Shown here in pieces: positions 35,901-45,875 of a stretch of 64,000 nt of DNA. Both the position numbers and the translations under genes were made by a program. The stretch covers positions 307,501 to 371,500 of the forward strand of contig JACVVK020000325.1 of assembly GCA_018292915.2 (NCBI GenBank), in the 5' to 3' direction. Within the stretch, counting starts at the first letter, position 1, and every line of letters starts with the position of its first letter. Origin of the DNA: Batillaria attramentaria (taxonomy: Eukaryota > Mollusca > Gastropoda > Batillariidae). The notes beneath the pieces are model-generated. The model was not told where the DNA came from. It was given only the letters and a program-made list of their open reading frames with translations, and ran no database searches.

Positions 35901-38370
35901 TCAAATTGTTGGGTCACGTGGTCGAAATGCACTGGCCCTACATTCGATAGCAGTTTGCATATTACGGTTTCTTTCTGTTAACTGTTAAGAGCCCAAGCCC
36001 GACCACCACTATATGATAAGACTGGTTAAAAAGAACAAGCTACTGCATAACAGTAGGAGCCACTTCAAACCACTATTACGCTAGGCGTTGGGCCTTCCCC
36101 GAGGAACCGAGGCAGATTGTGTAATGGTGATTTGAAGTAGCTCCCAATGATCTGAAGATTTCAAGAACAATTGCGATGTTTGCGTGGGCTTTTAAGAGTT
36201 AATATTTATCCAACCAAAAAAATATGTTTTGTACTTAAAGAATAATTCTAACACAAAATATTGCTTGTAAACCCATTCATTTACTGTGTCAATAAAAAGC
36301 ACATGTAGGTATGTTTAAAACCAAATGTCTTTATCAATTCAAAAAAGGAAACACGTGTAGCAAGTGGACACGTGATCGAGTCAATGCATAATGATCAGGT
36401 CATGCATAATGTTAGGACGCATGTTTGGTAGGACTTTGTAAGGAGGACTATGCTGAGCAGCGTAACCCATTTACATGTGAATTATGCACGTTAGAGGGAA
36501 CATTAGCTAATCGCAGCGCCGAGTGGGCCATATTTATATGTGAATGGGTCACGCTGCTTTGCAAAGTCCTCCTTACGAAGTCTTAATGAACATGCCTATT
36601 ATGTTGATGTTGCACAGTTATGTACAAGCATGCAATCGAAAGGCACCCAGAGTAAGAACGGATGATGTTTGTTTTGTGCAGGAGTTCAAACTTTATAAGG
36701 CCATCATTCTCAGCAACCATACACTTATTGTGGATCTGTTGGAACAACACGCTGACCCTTTTGCTGTCAGACTGGGGACGGTAAGTATGCATTTACTGCT
36801 TTTTAAAAGATAAGACGCACAACTTATCGCGCAATAGTATTCACAACCTGGCACAAAATAAATCTGATGCAGCCATCAACGGGAACGGTAGAGTATATTA
36901 TAAATTACTTACGAATAAACTACGAAAATATGCAAATAAAAGGGACAGAAACCACTTAACTTTCACAAAGGACGGCACAGGTCAACGTTTCGGCTTTCGG
37001 CTTCCTCAGGACACAAACAAATGGGACATAACTTCAACAAACAAACAAAAGGTAACTCTGCGGAGATACTGACATACACGGCGCGGGGGGAAAATGGTGG
37101 GTGAGAAAAGGACCAGAAAACAGTAGTAAAAATATCACAACACCCATCCTTTGGTGACAGAAGACCATGGACTGTGTGTGGGGAAAAAAAAGTGGGGCAG
37201 AAAAGAATAGTAAAAATAGCAGACATGACAACACCATTACAACAGTACTATTCTTTTCTGTTCTTTTCTGCCCCACTTTTTTTCCACACACAGTCCATGG
37301 TCTTCTGTCACCAAAGGATGGGTGTTGTGATATTTTTACTATTGTTTTCTGGTCCTTTTCTCGCCCACCATTTTTGTTGTTTTGTTTTGTTTTGTTTTGT
37401 TTTGTTTTGTTTTGTTTTGTTTTGTTTTGTTTTGTTTTTCCCCGCGCCGTGTATGTCAGTACGTCCGCAGAGTTACCTTTTGTTTGTTTGTTGAAGTTAT
37501 GTCCCATTTGTTTGTGTCCTGAGGAAGACAAAAGCCGAAACGTTGACCTGTGCCGTCCTTTGTGAAAGTTAAGTGGTTTTATGTCGCTTTTATTTGCTTA
37601 ACTTGTAACCACTTCGCAGTCATTACCGTTTCCTTTTCTACGAAAATATGAGCAAAGGAAGGAAAATCCAAAAGCTACAGGAATACAGAGGGGGGGAAAG
37701 GCAAAGTGTAGAAACAAGTTAAACATTTAAAAGTGAAGTAAGGTGAGGAAACTTTGGTGAAGATCAATAGTTAAAGGAAGAAAAAAAGTCATGGTGTCAC
37801 TCAATGTGCAGAAAAAGTTGTCAGCATTACACGTAGCATCAAGACAACCAGACGTCCGGGTGTTAGCGATGCTGTTGTCACGGATGGATACACATGGACG
37901 GGTAGACACAAAGGACACGGTAGGTGTTCAGGTTCATAGTACAAGACACCAAAATTCTTTCTCATACTTGAACTAGTGTTTTGAAGCAGGGAAGTTTAAT
38001 GAGTATGCACATTAGGGCGGAAAGGACGCGAGAAACGCTTTCTAGAAAGTAAATTTGATCATCATTTGTATCCTGAACAAAGGACGCATACCTTCTCACT
38101 GGCGTAGACACTCCCCCCCCCCCCCCCCGCTCCTTGTAAATGCTCATTGGAATATGAGGGTTTTCAAAAGCAAAGCATCGCAAACTGTCGATATCGTGTA
38201 CGTGATGTTGCAGTTTACGCTCGTGTCTCTGATTTATTTCCAGGCAGGCCAGACGCCCCTTCACTATGCTGCGGCCAAAAACATTGTGGAGAATGTTGAT
38301 TGGCTGCTTTTCTCTGGGGCTGATCCTGATATCAGGGACGAGGTCTGTGTGCGTACGTGCGTGCGTGCGT

Positions 38371-38467
<97 letters not shown>

Positions 38468-41400
38468 CGCGCGCGAATTGGGGACTTGGGAGAAGAGGAG
38501 GGGGGGCTATGGAATGTTGAGGGGGGGGATGGGTGTGCTTGAGTAGGCCCTCCAGGCAACGGTCGGATTCTCAAACAGGTCATGGTCCTTGTCATCATTT
38601 CCCATGTAAGCTTTATCTCATCTCCATCACACCAATGTGCCAAAACAGAATTAGAAGGAAACTTCCGGAAAACCAGAGGACTTGTGCTGAAGTACAGGAT
38701 CTCTAGTATCCTGAAAGTTCTGGCCCTTTCGCTGTCGCTAGAGGGCCCCAGTTGCTTCAGATTAGGGCAGATAATTAGGAAAAAATAGCAAAGATAATCG
38801 TATTTCCCTAGTACAAGCAAGCACTTGTGTTCCTTTTTTTTCACACAGAACGGCCAACAGGCAGGGGATGTTTGTGTCTCTACACCTGTTAAAAGGATGT
38901 TATCTGATTGCCGGACCAGCGTGTAAGTACATGTAAACAGCCTCTCTCTCTCGTCTAGCACGGAGAAGGCGGGTCGGGTTAGGGACTTTTCAATCTCACA
39001 TAGTAGGGAAACGTAGATACATAAAGAAAAAGAAAACTCTGAAACATACAAAATCACACTCGCATAAGCAATAAATACAACCATGGCCTACCTCTGTCCA
39101 TCTAAGTGTTCAAAAAGAGAAACTGTAAATAATTTAACTTCATGATCAAATTTATAATCAGTCAGAAAGAACTCATGCTAATATCAATACATACATCTAC
39201 TATAATGAATAGCAAAAATGTCGAATATTTCAATATAGAACAAACACAACATGCAGTGATATTATAGTATAATATATAGTATAATATACAATTACATCAT
39301 GCACTATGTACGATCAATCCATATAAACATTGTGACCACCTATCCTGTGAGAAACACACATGGGTGTGACAGACAACCATCGGCTCCTCTCCCGTAAGTC
39401 AGCGTGTGGATATCCAGTGACTCAGTAGCAAAGACAGATTGATCCGGTTTGTGGATCCTAAAACATCAATATACTAATTTATTTGTTTCTTTTGTTGTTG
39501 TTGTTTTGATTTTGTTCTTGGTGTCATCGTTGTCGCTTACCCACCCACAGGCCTGGTGTTATTATCGCCATGAGGGGCGAATGGTTCCAAGAACTGCCAA
39601 ACGCAGGCTGCAAATTGTCCAGAAGCCCTCATCAAGCCTCGGACAAAGACCTGCCCACTGTCCTCATGTTTCGCTGTATCACGGAGGACGCGAGGAAAGA
39701 CGAAAAGGAGTGGGCACAGTTTGAACGATCGTCTTTCCACGTGGACGAGCTGTGCCTGGAAGTGTATGAATACCGATGTTCTGAGCCCGAAAGTCCCGTG
39801 CAGTTTCTGATCGATTTGCGAGACCGGGATCTGGATGCAAAGAAACTGAAACTGGTCTTGAAGCACAGATGTAAGGACGGGACCGAATTGAGCGAAGAGC
39901 TGACAGTCAACGAAAACATGGTAGTTAAGTCTCTATCATAAAGTTCGTAAAGTCTAAGCTGGTTAATTGGGATTTTACGCCCCCGCTGTTAATGGGGTCA
40001 TGAGGTGTACAATAGAGCTGAACACTATTTGACGAACCCACTCGGCAAGACCCGACGCAAAAGCCCCGCCCCTTTCCTCTGCCGTCTATTGGCAAAACAC
40101 GGTACGTCCATTTCATGGGAAGCCAGATGAAAGACATTGATGTAATGGCATATTTCCCTCAAACGACGCCAATAGACTGGCTGCTATTTTTTTTCAACGT
40201 TTCAGTCCTATCTAACTACACGTGTTTCCCACGTTGTAGTGTCCGGCAAAAAGTTTGCCAGTCCATGCCATGTGTTGTGCTCATTATGTCGCGGGACGCC
40301 ATTGGCTGAATTCTGTTGGCTCGGCACTTTTAACTGGCAGGAGTGCAGTCGTCTATTTGGACAGACTTACAGGACGACTACACTTGGTATGTCCGTGACT
40401 GTGATGGACAAGTTACAGAAACAGGTCCAGCTTCCACAGTGAGATGAAACAGACAATGTTAGGAGTAAGCATAACTTTTTACCCCCGCCTAGACTTGGGA
40501 CCGAATTCACACCAACTCGCCTCAGAAACAGCGAGAGCAGCAAAGTAACCTACTGCCCCATTGCCACCCTTCCAAAAGTTAATAATAATAATAATGAGTA
40601 TTGTACAGGCGCTTTACCCAATTTCCTGAATCAGCTCAAAGCGCCGCGAACTGAACCCACACACACGCTCACGTGAATCACACGCATTCTCTCACACACT
40701 GGACATACACATAGTACAATCACGTGGTGCGAAGGGCCAGCTCAGCTATTTAAATTTCAGAATTTAGAATTGCATTTATTTTTCAAATTTGGTGGGCTGA
40801 ACATTTCCAAAGCAGAGGGGGAGGAAGCCGTAGTACCCGGAGAGAACCCCCGACGATCGGCCCGAATGAACGGTGGCACGTACGAGAACGAAAAATTCTG
40901 TGCCCCGAGTGGAACTCGAACCCTTCACCTCTCGCATTGCTGACAGGTCTCTTAACCACTAGACCACCGACCGGCCCGACCGACCGTTCTCTCCTGAACT
41001 AAAATTCAACACTGGTATTTTACACACGTCTTTTCCTGCGCATCGAAAAGTAGCGCACTTTCTCTTGAATCAAATTATGTTATCAATGATTTGATTTATC
41101 AAAATGAATTACGTAAAATCATCAGAAATTGTGATCTAGCGATATCTGTTAAAAGTACCTAAGTGCTTACAAATCCATGTGTTGTTTTTTTGTTTTGTTT
41201 TTTTCAGATGACAATAGTGATTTATAAAAATAGACTTAGGCCATCAGATATAGACACTGATCTCAGGCGCTTCATTTTTTTTTTAATTCAAGTTTCTTTT
41301 TCGTTCTTCAGGCTGCAGGGTGTGAAGTGCCACTGTCCACCAGCGGTCATATGGCTGTTGTGTGTCAGGACCGGCATAGAGTGGTCACTGTTCCTGTAGG

Positions 41401-43025
41401 AAAGAAAAAGACTAACATACAGCCACAAGAACTCCCTGGACTCAAACTCCAGATCCCCCGAGACACGTTCAGCCAGACACAGAACATACTCATCAAGGTA
41501 AATTAAGACCTGCACATTAGTTTTTAGAACAGACGTGTCTTGTCTGTAGCTCACCAAGTGTGTTTTAACCTTTTGGTATCCTGACCCGCAGGTGAGATTT
41601 TCAATCTTGTTTATATAAATCATAAAATCTCAGAGTAAAATGATGTACCAGTTTACTTTTTTTTTACCTGGCTGCAGAAAGAAGAGCCTCCACCTCTCCC
41701 ATCCATTATTCACAATACGGAAGTGCCTGATATCCCGGAGAAGCCAGGTCCATCAAAGGAAGAAGACATGGCGGTCATGAAAACCCTCTCCTGCTTTTAC
41801 AACATCGTCAACACCGGGAGTGAGAGGCCTCACAAGTCGATGCTGATGTCCATTCCCATGAAAACCAAGACAGACAACGTCTGGACGCTGTTCCTTAAAC
41901 AGCCTGGCCTCGAGAACAGGGACGAAGGCGCCTTGCAGGGTGTGTGTAATAATTATTTTGCACACTGACACGCCAGAAATTGTTTTTACTAATTCACACC
42001 ATTTGCCAGTTCAAATTTTCATTGAGCTATTCTTACCCGCTTCTTGAAATTCGGGTCGCTTCATTCCCAGGTAAGCGCGTTGCCGCGGTGGAGCGTCACC
42101 CACATACCATTTTACTGGGGGGGGGGGGGAGCCAGCGGACCCAGAAAGAATCCCCAGTGAGCATGCAGCCTTGGAATCCGCAGGAGTGCCACTTTGTCGG
42201 CTGTGGCCTGAATTCCGGCCTGGGAAAATCAGAATGTGCCGAGTTCCGGCTTAGCAACGTGCTTGCAACGTTTGTTCCGGTTTGGTTTGATTGTCATCCG
42301 GCATGTTCCATCTTTATGGCTGCCACTCTTCCTGCTTTTTGAACCGGCTGTGAAGTGCTTTCCTGCTTTTTAACAGGTTTTCCTGCTTTTCCGGCCCAAA
42401 AATCGCGAGTCTGTGTCTGTCGCTGGGCCGTCGGCCTTCCCGGGTAAGGTGCATTTTGCGGTTGATATTCTCATATTCTCGTCGGGGACGTTCCCGATAG
42501 CACTGTGGTAAGCTGTGTTTGCGGCCCGAAGCCTGGCCGCTCCTCTGATTCGTCCAAAAGTTGTATTACGGTTGGTAAAGGTTTTCGTCTGTGCAGCATC
42601 TGAACGCCGCAGCGCACCCCCCCCCCCCCCCCCCACCGCTTTTCACTTTCTTCGGGCAACGTCCTTCCTTTCACTGGCTCCCTGGAGTCTGCCTTTCCGG
42701 CTATTCAGATTTCAAGGGTCAGTTTTCCGGCTTTTTGTCTTTCAGAAAGTGGCAGCCCTGAATCCGGAAAAGTCGCTACCTATTGAGGCCCTGTATGTCA
42801 TTGTTTTGCAAGTGCGGTTTGATTGTAACTGGACTTTTTCTTTAGGTTTTGCAGGGGTATCAACAATATACTGCTTATTCACCAATGACCCACCCTTTGG
42901 AACATTTTTCCAAAAACCATAAGACACATAGATTCGATCCCTGAAGTAAACTGCAGTAAAAACACACTTGTTCTCAGCCGAGCAACAGTAATGAAGGTTT
43001 GACAGAACTTTTTGACAGAAGTGGT

Positions 43026-43094
<69 letters not shown>

Positions 43095-45782
43095 CTTGCG
43101 TGTGCGTGTGCGAGACAATTACTATGTCTTTAATTGTTCTCTCTGGCACTATTTTCATGACTTTTTCTTTTGTGAGTGCTTAGACGTCAGCGATCAGTCG
43201 GCTTGGACTGCGTCATCTGGCGTCATAGTGAACCAGGAACAAGCGGTCATCAGCACAGACCTCCCAGACATGGGCGTGTGAGTGTTTCATTCGCAATATA
43301 ATTTAATAAGCCCACAAAATGTGTAAGTGTATTCCTGTATTTGTCGGTTGTTGTTGTTGCTGCTGTTGTGTTGTGTTGTGTTGTGTTGTGTTGTGTTGTG
43401 TTGAGTTGTGTTGTGTTGTGTTGTGTTGTGTTGTGTTGTGTTGTTTTGTGTTGTGTTGTGTTGTTGTCGTCATTGTTGTTTGGGGGTTGAATTAGGGGGA
43501 GGGATGTTGCTGTTTCAGGTTGCTTTTGTATGTTTCGTTTTTGTTTGTTTGTTTGTTGTTTTGGGGTTGCTGTTTTTGTTTTTGTTTTTTGTTTGTTTGT
43601 TTTATTGTTGTTGTTGTTTGTTTGTTTTTTGGGGGTGGTGTTTTGTTTTGTTTTCTTTTTTTCTTTTTCTTTTTTTTTCTTTTTTTTTGGGGGGGGGGAG
43701 GTGTTTGGGGTTTATTGTTTGTTTGGGTTTTGGGGGGGAGGGCGGGGGGGGGGGTAGCGGTGCAGGGGAGGTGGGGGGGGGGATGGCAAATTTCTGTGTG
43801 GCCAGTTTACATTTACGTATGTAGGATATATATCTGGAAGCAACAGACGTCTTCTTGTGTTTTCACGACGTGTCACTTATATTAGATGCGACCCGAGTAT
43901 CGAGAGCCCAGCACTCTAGCCACTAGTCTATCGCGGCTCCCTGGCGTAGTAGTATCATTTGTATTGTGATCACGCACGTGTTTCCCACAGAGTGGTGGCA
44001 GCAGAGGTTCGTCCAGGAGTGACGTCAGAGGAACTCATCAAAGCGATTCACGCGCTGTACAATCGGAAACACAAGAAAGAGATCCTGATTTTCACCATGG
44101 CCAAGGCAGCACCAGGCAACACCGCTGAGGTATGCGCATGGTTGTTCATAAGTGCAGAAAACTGTACGTCATTAACTGACCACAGGTTACAGGTGCCGAC
44201 TAATGTATTGAGGTTTTAACAAAATGGACGGACGCATTTCTGGTTTTACTCTGATTCAACAGCTTCGACGACGAGAACTCTGACCCAAAGCCGTTAAGCC
44301 GGTTCTTAACTGGGCATTGCGGAGCACCACAGTGCTGTCCACAATTGTGACACAGTTGTGATTTGGGGGGATTCCGCCGCTGTGGCGTCATCACAGCAAC
44401 CTGGATTTCAAATAGCCACAACTGTGACTGTGGTTTCCACAGCAGATTCTGACTGGCTGTACTACGGTCATTCGGCGCGCAAACGTGGCGGACAGTGCAT
44501 CTTCAAACGGTTTGTCACCGAGCACAGCTGTGTTCAGTTTTGTAGTTAGTAGACACACCGAGCGCGACGACTGTGAAGCACTCACTTCACAAATGTTGCG
44601 CTGCTTATGGAACAAGACGTTAAACCGGCTGAACACTGAGAAGAAATCAACCGAAGAGAGACCTCCAACCGTTGTTGATTTATATTTTTCGCACTGACGC
44701 TCAAACGAAGAGAGGGACAGCGAGGACTTCTGTGTTTTGACACACTCGAACAGAATATGCATCATCATCATCTTAGCGTTGTCTCGTCCTGTTCGGGCGG
44801 ACAAGAAGACAGTTGTTGCTGTCGACTTTAGCGTGGTTGGGGTCAACAGGCTGGACAACAGAATGACTAGAAAGTCCAAACGGGGTGCCCAATGGCTGGG
44901 AGCACTGTCTCCGTTGTGCGGATGGCAGTAAGTACAATGTGTATTACTGTTGCTAACAGCTGAGTTGAGAGGAATCGACGTCGAAACTTTTGAATCAGAG
45001 CAGCACCGGGAAAACGTCCGGCCGTTTTGTTTAACGCCCATTGTAGTCATCCGGTAAAGGTTGACGTTGCGGGTGTTTTAATATCTTATTCTCCACCGAG
45101 TGAATCAGCTTTTGTGCACCACGGTCGTCCACGGTAGCGCAGGTACATGTACACAAGTCTGTTTTCGTTTCAGGTCATGGTCTGCTGTGTGTCTGAGGAG
45201 AGGCACAAGCCAGTGATCAGCCGACTCGAAGGTCAAGGTTATCAGTGCCTGAGGGAACCAATGGTGGCCTACGCTTCCAGCCGAGAAACGTTCCGGCTGA
45301 AGCTGAAGGGCAACCTCAAGAATATCTACGCTGTAAGCTCGTCATGACTTCTTCTTGTTCTTCTGGTATTCAACTTAGTTTGCAAAGCGAGATCTTGCCA
45401 TGACCGGGCCTTGCCCATGGGTTATGGCCAGAGTATTCGCTATCGGGGTGTGGAGGGTGGGTGTTTGGGAGTTTAATGTCCCTTTCCACCACATAGGGTG
45501 ATATCAAAGACGGGGCAACGAGGAAAAAGCCAGCACAAATATTTGGCCCCAGCCGGGATACGAACTCACGACCCGAGCATTAGAAGTCCGGGGTGTGGAG
45601 GAATGGACAAAGTAAAAGGTATAAGACATACATAGATGGTGCAACGATGACATTAAACCCAAATATACGATGCGCGCAAGAGAAAAAAAATCATACATGT
45701 ACGTTGGCAGCAGCTAAACGAGCTTTTATGGAACAAAATATACTCGGAGGACAATCGCAAGTGTGGAAAACTGTACAGCGTA

Positions 45783-45875
<93 letters not shown>

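Noticed and set aside
43408..43885. Frames of 75-138 codons rich in Phe, Cys, Val and Gly
   Set aside because: They come from T/G-rich low complexity (TGTTG and G runs), as do those at 61590-61964.
43184..44129. PIDD-like autoproteolysis site in the ZU5-UPA junction
   Set aside because: No HFS-type motif is present; the equivalent stretch reads STDLPDMG.
44391..45050. 219-codon minus-strand frame in A2 intron 13
   Set aside because: It spans the duplication boundary, its copy 1 counterpart (564-905) is broken, and no domain is recognised. Chance frame.
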